Source: Limimaricola sp964022235
Lineage (GTDB): Bacteria > Pseudomonadota > Alphaproteobacteria > Rhodobacterales > Rhodobacteraceae
NCBI RefSeq assembly: GCF_964022235.1
Contig: NZ_CAXHZL010000008.1
Location: forward strand, 116,050-180,049
Direction: 5' to 3'
Length of the DNA: 64,000 nucleotides
Position numbers and translations under genes: made by a program. The notes under the pieces are model-generated. The model did no database searches, was not told the origin of the DNA, and saw only the letters and a list, made by a program, of their open reading frames with translations. Positions 34,844 to 44,673 of this stretch are shown here, piece by piece; position 1 is the stretch's first letter, and every line of letters starts with the position of its first letter.

Positions 34844-35554
34844 ATGACTCCTGCAACGATCTACGGCTTTGCCCCGGCCTTCGGCCTGCCAACCTCGGGG
34901 CCCTTCACCCTGAAGCTTTTGGCCTGGTGCCGGCTCAACGGGGTGCCCTTCGAGTTCAAGGTCGAGAACAACCCCGGCAAGGGCCCGCTGAAGAAGAGCC
35001 CCTGGGCTGAGATCGACGGCGAGACTGTGGCCGACAGCGACGTGATCATCGCGCGCCTCGCCGCACGCCACAATGTACCGCCTCCCGCCATCGACACCGC
35101 TCCGGCGGCGGCGGGCCGCGCTTGGAAGATGGCTGCCGAAGAGGGGCTGCACCAGATCTACGAGCACGAGCTGATCATGCTGCCGGAGGGGTCGGCCTGG
35201 TTCCGCGATTTCTTGCGCGCCGACATGCCGGCACCGATCGCGGCGCTGGCCCATGCTGCCTTTCGCCGCTCGCTGGGCAGGCAGCTCCATGCGCGCGGCA
35301 TGACCCGGCTGGGGCCCGAAGGGATCGCGGCGCGCGGCCGCGATCTACTCGACGCGCTCGACCTGTGGCTCGGCGTGCACGATTTCATCGAAGGACCGGC
35401 GCCCGGCATCGCCGATGCCACTCTTTATGGGATGCTGGCGCCGATGCGGCGCTGGTCGATGCAGACACCGGTGGCCCGCCACGCGCGCGACCTCCCGGCG
35501 ATCGCCGCCTGGGACGAGGAGCTGACACGCCGCTGCGGGTTCGCCGCGGACTAG
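34844..35554 (+). CDS. Glutathione S-transferase-like protein (Fax/metaxin-type)
   Basis: The 236-residue cytoplasmic product has an N-terminal thioredoxin-like GST domain beginning TIYGFAPAFGLPTSGPFTLK and an all-helical C-terminal domain (about 90-230) with GPAPGIADATLYGML. The arrangement resembles the Fax/metaxin branch of GSTs rather than classical detoxifying GSTs. The substrate is unknown; the setting beside katA is compatible with a redox stress role (inference). Its stop codon shares bases with the convergent DUF6456 gene. Confidence 0.82.
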   Translation: MTPATIYGFAPAFGLPTSGPFTLKLLAWCRLNGVPFEFKVENNPGKGPLKKSPWAEIDGETVADSDVIIARLAARHNVPPPAIDTAPAAAGRAWKMAAEEGLHQIYEHELIMLPEGSAWFRDFLRADMPAPIAALAHAAFRRSLGRQLHARGMTRLGPEGIAARGRDLLDALDLWLGVHDFIEGPAPGIADATLYGMLAPMRRWSMQTPVARHARDLPAIAAWDEELTRRCGFAAD

Positions 35555-36675
35555 CCGATCATATCGCCCCCCCCCGTGGCGTCGTAGTGGCGACGCAGTC
35601 GCTGCAGCGCGATGCGCAGCACGATCTTGCCCGAGCGGGCCGACCAGCCCATGCGCCGCTCGAGGCTCTCCATGCCCTCGAGATAGCAGCAGCAACGCAG
35701 CGCCACGTCGCCCAGACCCGGCCCAAGATCGGCCAGCGCCGCCGCCAGCCTTTCGCGCGAACCCGACGGCGTCTGTCCCGGCCCGGAGGTCGCCTCGCAG
35801 CCCGAGGTGAGAAAACGCGACCAGTCCTGCGTCACACGCGGGCCGATCTGCGCCAGTTCGAAATCCTCGCGCAGACGCTCTCCCGCCGCGACGAGATCGC
35901 GGCCCAGAAACGGCTGCCCGTCGCGGTCGCGGCGGCGCGCCAAAAGCGTCAACGGACCTTCGACCGGCACCGCGCGCGCTCCACCCGGCGCCCCGTCGAA
36001 GGACGCCCCCGCCTCGGCAAAGCCCGGCGCCTTCGGCGCGGCCCCCTTCAGCTCGGCGCGGCCCGTGGCGGTGATGCGGTAGCGCGCCACCTTGCCGGGG
36101 CCCTCCTGCGCCGCGATCCAGCCACGCAGCGCCAGCGTTTCGGCCACCGACCGCTCGAGCCGGGCCAGACGCTGCGTCGTGCCGTCCGCACCTTCGCGCA
36201 TCACCGCCGCGACCGGCATGCCGGGCGCCACCGCCAGCACCGCCCCCGGTTCGGCCATCCGGCGCAGCACGCGCAGCGCCTCGGCAGCACTCTCGTCCTC
36301 AAGGGGTTCGGGCCGCGGGCCCTTCGGGTCATGATGGGTCATGGTCTTCTCCTCGGGGGGGATGGCGGGCGCATCGGGGCCGATCTCGGACCGAAAGCCC
36401 CGCGACAGCCGTTGCAGGGCGGCGTCGACCAGCGGGTCGTCGCGTCGGCTTTCGAGCTGGCGCACCTGTCGCAGAACGGTCGAGGCATGCACCTCCGACC
36501 GGCGGGCCAGAACTCGGATCGGCGCGCCGCCTTCGACATGTTCGAGGTAGTGCCGCACCGCCGGCGGCACCCAACCGGGAAGGCACTTCGGTCCGCCTTC
36601 TCGGCTCCGCGTTCTTATCCCCACGGCCGGATACGATGGCCGCGCCTGGCATTCCCTGACATCCCCAAGCTTCAC
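35551..36675 (-). CDS. DUF6456 helix-turn-helix protein
   Basis: The 374-residue product has an N-terminal HTH-like segment (about 35-80, RVLARRSEVHASTVLRQVRQ), a proline- and charge-rich linker, a second winged-helix-like region (about 165-215, TLALRGWIAAQEGPGKVARY), and the C-terminal DUF6456 domain (about 245-370), which ends with a basic helix. It is probably DNA-binding; the regulon is unknown. The start is a GTG at 36675 with a weak upstream site, so the first 30 residues are uncertain. DUF6477 is encoded divergently next to it. Confidence 0.78.
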   Translation of the reverse strand: MKLGDVRECQARPSYPAVGIRTRSREGGPKCLPGWVPPAVRHYLEHVEGGAPIRVLARRSEVHASTVLRQVRQLESRRDDPLVDAALQRLSRGFRSEIGPDAPAIPPEEKTMTHHDPKGPRPEPLEDESAAEALRVLRRMAEPGAVLAVAPGMPVAAVMREGADGTTQRLARLERSVAETLALRGWIAAQEGPGKVARYRITATGRAELKGAAPKAPGFAEAGASFDGAPGGARAVPVEGPLTLLARRRDRDGQPFLGRDLVAAGERLREDFELAQIGPRVTQDWSRFLTSGCEATSGPGQTPSGSRERLAAALADLGPGLGDVALRCCCYLEGMESLERRMGWSARSGKIVLRIALQRLRRHYDATGGGDMIG

Positions 36676-36857
36676 GATCTCAACTCTCAGTTGCCCCGGT
36701 TAGCGAAACATTAATTCGTTCCGAACCCGTTCATCTTGATTGAAAAATCCCAAACAAGCTTGAAGCAACCGCGCGTTGTAAGGCGGTGTGACGCAACGCA
36801 ACGACAGGCGTGAGACACTCTCGGGGAATGCAGCATGACCTTGAGGGAGGACAGGAT

Positions 36858-37145
36858 ATGCAGGACCCGTTGAGCAGGATCACCGTGCTGAAACGACCGC
36901 CGCTGCTCGTCGACGCCGCGCGCCACGGCGTGGACGCCTATGATCGCGCGGCCCTGTTGCCGCGACTGATCGGGGCCTGCCCGGTCGGCCCGGCGCGCGC
37001 CGTGATGGCGCTGCTCGACCGCGAGGCCGATCTCGAAGCACGGCGGCGCTCGGGGTCAGGCGATTACCGCCCGGCCCGTCATGTGGAGCTGATCGTGGCG
37101 CTGATGGGCGAGGCGCGACTGATCCGCGCCGCCGCTCTCAGCTGA
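36858..37145 (+). CDS. DUF6477 family protein
   Basis: This 95-residue soluble protein starts MQDPLSRITVLKRPPLLVDA, matching the DUF6477 pattern, and is helical and arginine-rich. Its function is unknown. A GAGGGAGGACAGG ribosome binding region precedes the ATG at 36858; the open frame upstream to 36810 is unlikely to be used. The end overlaps the convergent methyltransferase gene by 8 bases. Confidence 0.78.
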   Translation: MQDPLSRITVLKRPPLLVDAARHGVDAYDRAALLPRLIGACPVGPARAVMALLDREADLEARRRSGSGDYRPARHVELIVALMGEARLIRAAALS

Positions 37146-38700
37146 AGCTGTCGGGCATCGAGGCCTTTCTGGTTTCGACATATTCGGTCAGCCGCTGCGC
37201 GATCTCGGGATCGAGCGGCGGTTGGCGATAGGTGTCGAGCTGCTTGGCCACCCGCGCCGAAGCGAGCGCCTGCGTGTCGCGCGCGCCCTCCTCGTCCCAA
37301 GTCTCGAACGGTTTGTAGTCGAGCAGGTCGCTGCGCCAGAAGGCGGTCTTGAAGTTGGCCTGCGTGTGCGCGCAGCCAAGGTAATGCCCGCCGGGACCCA
37401 CCTCGCGGATCGCGTCCATCGCCTGCATCTCTTCGGAGGCGTCGACGCCGCGGGCCAGTTGGTGCAGCGCGCCGAGCTGATCCGCGTCCATCACGAATTT
37501 CTCGTAGGAGGCGACGAGCCCGCCTTCGAGCCAGCCACAGGCGTGCAGCATGAAGTTGACCCCCGAGAGAAGCCCCATGTTTAGGCTGTTGGCGCTCTCA
37601 TAACCGGCCTGCGCGTCGGGCAGCTTGGAGCCGCAGAACCCGCCCGCCGAGCGGTAGGGCAACCCCATGCGCCGCGCCAGTTGCCCCATGCCATAGGTGA
37701 TGAGCGAGGCCTCTGGCGTGCCGAAGGTAGGAGCGCCAGAGTTCATGTCGATCGAGGTGACGAAGGCGCCGACGATCACCGGCGCGCCGGGGCGCACGAG
37801 CTGGCTGTAGGCGACGCCCGCCAGCGCCTCGGCCAGCACTTGGGTCAGCGTGCCCGCGACCGAAACCGGTGCCATCGCGCCGCCCACGATGAAGGGCGAG
37901 ATGATGCAGGCCTGATTGGCCTTCGCATAGACCTCGAGCGCGCCCATCATGATGCCGTCGAAGGTCAGCGGCGAGTTGATGTTGATGAGAGAGGTCATCA
38001 CCGTGTTCTCGGCGACGAACTCCTTTCCGAACAGGATCTCGCACATCTCGACGCTGTCCTGCGCCCGCTCGGGCGCCGTCACCGAGCCCATGAAGGGCTT
38101 GTCGGAATAGACCATATGCGCGTGCAGCATGTCGAGGTGACGCTTGTTCACGGCCACATCCGTCGGCTCGCACACCGTGCCGCCCGAGTGGTGCAGCCAT
38201 TTCGACATGTAGCCGAGCTTCACGAAGTTGCGGAAATCCTGAATCGTGGCATAGCGGCGACCGCCATCGGCGTCGCGCACGAAGGGCGGGCCATAGACCG
38301 GGGCCAGCACGAGGTTGCGGCCGCCGATCTCGACGTTGCGCTCGGGGTTGCGGGCGTGTTGGGTGAAGCTCGCGGGCGCGGTGGCGCAAAGCTTGCGCGC
38401 CAGCCCGCGCGGGATGCGCACCCGCTCGCCGTCGATATTGGCCCCCGCCTGCCGCCACAGCTCCAGCGCGCCGGGGTTGTCCGAGAACACCACACCGATC
38501 TCTTCGAGCACAGTCTCGGCGTTGGTCTCGATCACCTCGATGGCATGGGCGTCGAGCACCTCGAAGTTCGGGATGTTGCGCTCGATGAAACGCGCGGTCT
38601 CGACGCTGACCGCTGTGCGCTCGGCGCGTCGCGCCGCACCCCCGCCGGACCGTCCGCGCCGTGCTGCCCGCTCTCCGGCCATCTGTGCCGCTTCCGTCAT
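37138..38700 (-). CDS. Trimethylamine methyltransferase (MttB) family protein, non-pyrrolysine
   Basis: MttB-superfamily enzymes transfer a methyl group from a quaternary or tertiary amine to a corrinoid protein. The 520-residue product is full length with no in-frame amber codon, so it belongs to the pyrrolysine-free (MtgB-like) branch whose members use substrates such as glycine betaine. Conserved stretches include FSDNPGALELWRQAG, TVCEPTDVAVNKRHLD and GGHYLGCAHTQANFK. No corrinoid gene is adjacent; the nearest is at 55.6 kb. ATG 38700 is chosen because upstream sequence is basic and unrelated. Confidence 0.88.
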   Translation of the reverse strand: MTEAAQMAGERAARRGRSGGGAARRAERTAVSVETARFIERNIPNFEVLDAHAIEVIETNAETVLEEIGVVFSDNPGALELWRQAGANIDGERVRIPRGLARKLCATAPASFTQHARNPERNVEIGGRNLVLAPVYGPPFVRDADGGRRYATIQDFRNFVKLGYMSKWLHHSGGTVCEPTDVAVNKRHLDMLHAHMVYSDKPFMGSVTAPERAQDSVEMCEILFGKEFVAENTVMTSLININSPLTFDGIMMGALEVYAKANQACIISPFIVGGAMAPVSVAGTLTQVLAEALAGVAYSQLVRPGAPVIVGAFVTSIDMNSGAPTFGTPEASLITYGMGQLARRMGLPYRSAGGFCGSKLPDAQAGYESANSLNMGLLSGVNFMLHACGWLEGGLVASYEKFVMDADQLGALHQLARGVDASEEMQAMDAIREVGPGGHYLGCAHTQANFKTAFWRSDLLDYKPFETWDEEGARDTQALASARVAKQLDTYRQPPLDPEIAQRLTEYVETRKASMPDSFS

Positions 38701-38866
38701 CGCCCGCTCCCGTGATGCGTCTTTGCCCCGTGATAGCCGCGCGCGCCGCCCGCCCTTGGCCGGATTGCGCCGCCTCAGGCGCGAAAGCGACATGTGGCCC
38801 GAAGCGGTGCGATTTTTCGGCCCCGCCACTCTTGCGCGAATGGCCGGGCGGGCCTATTCGCAGGCC

Positions 38867-40435
<1,569 letters not shown>

Positions 40436-40444
40436 CCCGCGACC

Positions 40445-40467
40445 AAGGCCCCTTCGGGGGCCTTTTT
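40445..40467 (+). terminator. Rho-independent terminator of guaA
   Basis: AAGGCCCC (40445-40452) and GGGGCCTT (40457-40464) form a perfect 8-base stem with a TTCG tetraloop, running into TTTTT. It is 9 bases past the guaA stop. Confidence 0.92.
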
Positions 40468-40611
40468 CGTGGCCGGGAGCGCGCCCGTGAATGATGCGCC
40501 GATGTGACGCTGCGACGTGCACGTCAACCTGCCGTTGCGTCATAGATTGCGGCGAATCTGTGCGATGGCTCTGTTCCCTGTTGAGGACGCATCATGCGAC
40601 AGGGAGACATC

Positions 40612-41751
40612 ATGAAACTGCAGTTTGGCGCCACCAGCGCCTTGGCCTTGGCCTCGGCGCTGCTGGCCACCGGAGCCGGGGCCGTCGGCCTCGATCGCTC
40701 GAACCAGGACATCACGGCGATTTTCGAGGAAGGCAACGTCCTCGAGCTGAGCTTCGGCAAGGTGTTCCCGGAGCTTTCGGGCAAGGACGTCGCCGTGTTC
40801 GGTGGCGGGGAATATGATAATGTCGGCGAGGATTTCCTCAACGTATCGACCAGCGCGAAGATGGATTTCGGCAACGGCTTCTCCGGTGCCGTCATCATCG
40901 ACCAGCCCTTTGGCGCCGACATCGATTACCCGACCACCGCCATTGCCTTGGGCGGCACGATGGCGCAGCTCGAAGGCCACACGATCACTGCGGTGGGCCG
41001 CTACCAGTTCAACGAGAACGTCAGCGTCCATGCCGGCGTCCGGCGCCAGACCCTCCAGGGGGACATCACCCTATCGGGTGCGGCCTATGGCCCGCTCAGC
41101 GGATATTCGGTGGCGCTGGAGGAGAACGACGCCACCGGCTACCTCGTCGGCGTGGCCTACGAGATCCCCGAGATCGCACTGCGCGCGGCGCTGACTTACA
41201 ATTCGGCGATCGAGCACGACTTCGACACGACCGAGGCCATCAGCGGCACCGTCGTCTCCACTGGCACTACAACCACGGTGGAGACTCCCGAAAGCTGGAA
41301 CCTCGATTTGCAGACAGGGATCGCGCCCGACACGCTGGCCTTCGCCAACATCCGCTACGCCGCATACGAGGATACCAAGGTCCAGCCCGCCTTCTTCGCG
41401 GCGAACACGTTGCCGGGGACCAGCCTGACCAATATCGACGACAACTATCAGGTGCAGGTCGGCGTCGGACGCAAGTTCTCGGACATGTTCGCGGCCCAGG
41501 TCGCGGTGGGCTTCGAGCCGGAGGGCGACGACCGCATCTCGCCGCTCGATCCGACCGACGGCAAGCGCTGGATCAGCCTGGGCGGCAGCTACAATATGGA
41601 AACGGTGACCCTTTCGGGCGGCATCCGTTACACCATGCTGGGCGATGCCAACCCGGAAACCCGCAACCCCGATGGCAGCATCTCCGATCGGGCAGAGTTC
41701 TCCGACAACTCGGCCGTCGCGATCGGCATGAGCGTCGCCTATCGCTTCTGA
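40612..41751 (+). CDS. FadL/OmpP1-type outer membrane protein
   Basis: The 379-residue product has a signal peptide (MKLQFGATSALALASALLAT, cleavage after GAGA) and then alternating beta-strand patterns typical of an outer-membrane barrel, ending in the aromatic YRF. The spacing and the N-terminal SFGKVFPELSG region fit the FadL/OmpP1 family, which moves hydrophobic molecules across the outer membrane. The substrate is unknown. ATG 40612 has GGGAGA upstream; ATG 40594 adds only MRQGDI. A terminator follows. Confidence 0.83.
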   Translation: MKLQFGATSALALASALLATGAGAVGLDRSNQDITAIFEEGNVLELSFGKVFPELSGKDVAVFGGGEYDNVGEDFLNVSTSAKMDFGNGFSGAVIIDQPFGADIDYPTTAIALGGTMAQLEGHTITAVGRYQFNENVSVHAGVRRQTLQGDITLSGAAYGPLSGYSVALEENDATGYLVGVAYEIPEIALRAALTYNSAIEHDFDTTEAISGTVVSTGTTTTVETPESWNLDLQTGIAPDTLAFANIRYAAYEDTKVQPAFFAANTLPGTSLTNIDDNYQVQVGVGRKFSDMFAAQVAVGFEPEGDDRISPLDPTDGKRWISLGGSYNMETVTLSGGIRYTMLGDANPETRNPDGSISDRAEFSDNSAVAIGMSVAYRF

Positions 41752-41772
41752 TCCCGCTGCGGGTCACGTGGG

Positions 41773-41800
41773 AGGGGCTGGCCGCAGGGTCGGCCCCTTA
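41773..41800 (+). terminator. Probable terminator of the FadL-like gene
   Basis: AGGGGC at 41773-41778 pairs with GCCCCT at 41793-41798 and the stem continues inward with two G-T wobbles to about 11 pairs around GCAG. The following T-run is poor (CTTATG). It is 21 bases past the stop. Confidence 0.5.
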
Positions 41801-41865
41801 TGCGTTTGCATGCAACCCGCATGTTTCGGATTGCACCTGCTTGATCCGCGTGCACAGTGCCCGTC

Positions 41866-42798
41866 ATGACGGCACAGAAAACCATGACCAACGCGGCTTG
41901 GGCGCAGCTCGGCCTGCTTGCCCTGATCTGGGGTGGCTCGTTCCTCGCGGTGCGCGTGGCGCTGGACGAGATCGGGCCGCTCTGGATCGTCGGGCACCGC
42001 GCCTTCTGGGCGGCGGTGGTGCTCTGGCCCGTGGTGCTGCTGCGCCATCTGGCCTTGCCGCGCGGCGCGCGGCTCTGGGCGGTGCTGGTGGTCATGGGCG
42101 CGCTCAATAACGCAATCCCCTTCGGGCTTCTGGCTTGGGGCCAGCAGCACGTGGACACCGGCCTCATCGCCATTCTGAACGCGGCCACGGCGATCTTCGG
42201 CGTGCTGTTTGCCGCGATCTTCTTTGCCGACGAGCGGCTTTCTGCGCGCAAGGCGCTGGGCGTGGCCTTGGGGTTTTCGGGCGTGGTCTGGGTGATCGGG
42301 CCCGCGGCGCTCTCTGGCTTCGATCCCGGCGCGCTGGGGCAGCTGGCCGCCATCGGCGCGACGATCTCCTATGCGCTGGCCGGCGTTTGGGCGCGCAAGA
42401 AGATGGGCGGGCTGCCGCCGCTCACCGCCGCCGCCGGGATGACCACCGGGGCCGCGCTGATCATGGTGCCGCTGGCCTGGGGTCTTGAGGGCGCGCCGCG
42501 GTTCGATCTGGCCCCCGCCACCCTCGCGGGGCTGAGCTATGTGTCCATCGGCTCGACCGCGCTGGCCTATATCCTCTACTATCGGGTCATCGCGCTGGCG
42601 GGCAGCGGCAACGTGCTTTTGGTGACGCTTATGGTGGCACCCGTGGCGATCCTTCTTGGCGTCCTGGTTCTGGGCGAGACGCTGCCCCCCCGCGCCTACA
42701 CGGGGTTCGCGCTGCTGGCCTGCGGTCTTGCGGTGCTCGACGGGCGGCTTTTCAAGCGTCCGCGCGCCCGTGGTGCGGCGCCTGCGCCCAAGTTCTGA
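41866..42798 (+). CDS. EamA/DMT-superfamily membrane transporter
   Basis: This inner-membrane exporter-like protein of about 310 residues has ten predicted membrane segments in two EamA repeats; repeat 1 includes LLALIWGGSFLAVRVALDE and repeat 2 ends with the segment VAPVAILLGVLVLGETL. Such proteins export amino acids, metabolites or drugs; the substrate is unknown. The start is uncertain between GTG 41857, ATG 41866 and ATG 41884. It is followed 37 bases later by the ATPase gene on the same strand. Confidence 0.9.
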   Translation: MTAQKTMTNAAWAQLGLLALIWGGSFLAVRVALDEIGPLWIVGHRAFWAAVVLWPVVLLRHLALPRGARLWAVLVVMGALNNAIPFGLLAWGQQHVDTGLIAILNAATAIFGVLFAAIFFADERLSARKALGVALGFSGVVWVIGPAALSGFDPGALGQLAAIGATISYALAGVWARKKMGGLPPLTAAAGMTTGAALIMVPLAWGLEGAPRFDLAPATLAGLSYVSIGSTALAYILYYRVIALAGSGNVLLVTLMVAPVAILLGVLVLGETLPPRAYTGFALLACGLAVLDGRLFKRPRARGAAPAPKF

Positions 42799-42835
42799 CT
42801 GGACCGGGTCGCGCGGCTTCTTTAGCGATGCGCGC

Positions 42836-43720
42836 ATGATCCATTCCTCCGCCTCGGACTGGCTGTCCGCCCCGCGCAAACGCGTTCTGTTCTTCGGCAT
42901 GTCGGGCCTTGGCAAGACGCATGTGTCGAACCTGCTGCGCCGTTCGGGCGACTGGTTCCACTACTCCATCGACTACCGCATCGGCACGCGTCACATGGGC
43001 GAACTCATCGCCGACAACGCCAAGCGCGAGGCGATGAAGGTGCCGTTCCTGCGCGAACTTCTGCTCTCGGACAGCATCTACATCGGCTCCAACCTCACCT
43101 TCGACAATCTCGCCCCGGTTTCGGCCTATCTCGGCAAGCCGGGCGATCCGGACAAGGGCGGCCTGCCGATCGAGACCTACCGCCAGCGGCAGGAGCAGTT
43201 CCGCCGCGCCGAGATCGCGGCGCTCGAGGATACGCCGTGGTTCGTCGAGCGCGGCGAGGCGCTCTATGGCTATCCGCATTTCGTCTGCGACACCGGCGGC
43301 TCGATCTGCGAATGGGTCAATGTGGACGATCCGCATGACCCGCTGATGACGCTTTTGTCCGAACAGATGCTGATGATCTGGATCGAAGGTTCCGACGCGC
43401 ATACCGCCGAGCTGGTCCGCCGCTTTGACCGCGCGCCCAAGCCGATGGCCTACAGCCCGGCCTTCCTGCTCAAGGCCTGGGGCGACTATCTGGCCGAAAC
43501 CGGTCTGGCCGAGACGCGGGTCGATCCCGATGCCTTCATTCGATGGACCTATGCCAAGGCGCTGGCGCATCGGCAGCCGCGCTATGCCAAGATGGCCGAG
43601 CGCTGGGGCCTCGCGATCCCCGCCGAGGCGCTGTCGGGGCTAGGCTCCGCCGCCGAATTCGAGGCCGTCGTGGCCGAGGCGCTCGACGCGCGGCTTGGCA
43701 AAAGCCGCCGGGAAGCCTAG
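42836..43720 (+). CDS. P-loop ATPase/kinase-like protein, function unknown
   Basis: The 294-residue soluble product opens with a P-loop, RVLFFGMSGLGKTHVS (about residues 15-30), and then SIDYRIGTRHMGELI, with D at about 47 a candidate catalytic residue. The second half is alpha-helical with many aromatic residues. It resembles proteins annotated simply as ATPases in roseobacters. The target is not known. It lies just before metA on the same strand, 29 bases apart, so it may share that transcript. Confidence 0.78.
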   Translation: MIHSSASDWLSAPRKRVLFFGMSGLGKTHVSNLLRRSGDWFHYSIDYRIGTRHMGELIADNAKREAMKVPFLRELLLSDSIYIGSNLTFDNLAPVSAYLGKPGDPDKGGLPIETYRQRQEQFRRAEIAALEDTPWFVERGEALYGYPHFVCDTGGSICEWVNVDDPHDPLMTLLSEQMLMIWIEGSDAHTAELVRRFDRAPKPMAYSPAFLLKAWGDYLAETGLAETRVDPDAFIRWTYAKALAHRQPRYAKMAERWGLAIPAEALSGLGSAAEFEAVVAEALDARLGKSRREA

Positions 43721-43749
43721 ATCAGCCATCCCTGCCAAGAGGTTGCACC

Positions 43750-44673
43750 ATGCCCATCAAGATCCCCGAAGCCCTTCCCGCCTACTCCGTGCTGACGCGC
43801 GAGGGCGTGATGGTGATGTCGGAGGATCAGGCGGCGCGGCAAGACATCAGGCCCCTGAAGATCGGCCTGCTGAACCTGATGCCCAAGAAGATCCAGACCG
43901 AGACGCAGTTCGCGCGTCTGATCGGGGCGACGCCGCTGCAGATCGAGCTGACGCTCATTCGCATGTCCGAGCACGAGGCGCGCAACACCACGCCCGAGCA
44001 CATGGACGAGTTCTACCGTCCTTTTTCGGAGATCGAGGCCTCCGGCGAGAAATTCGACGGCTTTCTCGTCACCGGGGCACCGGTCGAGCATCTCGATTTC
44101 GACGAGGTGACCTATTGGGACGAGCTGCGCCGCATCTTTGATTGGACCCAGACCCACGCGCATTCCACCTTCGGCGTCTGCTGGGGCGGCATGGCGCTGA
44201 TCGCGCATCAGCACGGCATCGCCAAGCACCTGCTCGATCAGAAGGCGTTCGGCTGTTTCCGGCACCGCAACCTCAAGCCCGACAGCCCGTTCCTGCGCGG
44301 CTTTTCGGACGATTGCACCGTACCCGTCAGCCGCTGGACCGAAATCCGGCAGGAGGACATCGACGCGCAGCCCGGCCTCAAGACGCTGCTGGCCTCGGAT
44401 GAGGTCGGCCCCTGCCTCGTGGAAGACCCCGAGCGGCGCACGCTTTATATCTTCAACCACTTCGAGTACGACAGCCACACGCTGAAGGAGGAGTACGACC
44501 GCGACGTCGCCTCCGGCAGCGCCATCTCCGTGCCGGTCAACTACTTTCCCGGCGACGACCCGACCAAGCCGCCGGCGAACCGCTGGCGCAGCCACGCGCA
44601 TCTGCTCTATGGCAACTGGATCAACCAGATCTACCAGACCACCTCCTATGACCTGAACGACATTGGCCGTTAA
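43750..44673 (+). CDS. metA: Homoserine O-acetyltransferase (MetA family)
   Basis: This enzyme activates homoserine with an acyl-CoA in methionine biosynthesis. The 307-residue product has the acyl-enzyme cysteine C144 in FGVCWGGMA, catalytic histidine and glutamate in FNHFEYDSHTL, and the family start MPIKIPEALPAYSVL. At the position that sets acyl-CoA choice (Gly111 in E. coli, which uses succinyl-CoA) it has a glutamate (E113 in GAPVEHLDF), so acetyl-CoA is the predicted donor. No SAM riboswitch is visible upstream. Confidence 0.95.
   Translation: MPIKIPEALPAYSVLTREGVMVMSEDQAARQDIRPLKIGLLNLMPKKIQTETQFARLIGATPLQIELTLIRMSEHEARNTTPEHMDEFYRPFSEIEASGEKFDGFLVTGAPVEHLDFDEVTYWDELRRIFDWTQTHAHSTFGVCWGGMALIAHQHGIAKHLLDQKAFGCFRHRNLKPDSPFLRGFSDDCTVPVSRWTEIRQEDIDAQPGLKTLLASDEVGPCLVEDPERRTLYIFNHFEYDSHTLKEEYDRDVASGSAISVPVNYFPGDDPTKPPANRWRSHAHLLYGNWINQIYQTTSYDLNDIGR

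Noticed and set aside
37138..38700. Pyrrolysine-containing trimethylamine methyltransferase
   Set aside because: The reading frame contains no internal TAG, so it is the non-pyrrolysine type.
43721..43749. Possible SAM riboswitch before metA
   Set aside because: Only 29 bases separate metA from the upstream gene, and no SAM-II-like pairing or conserved core is present.
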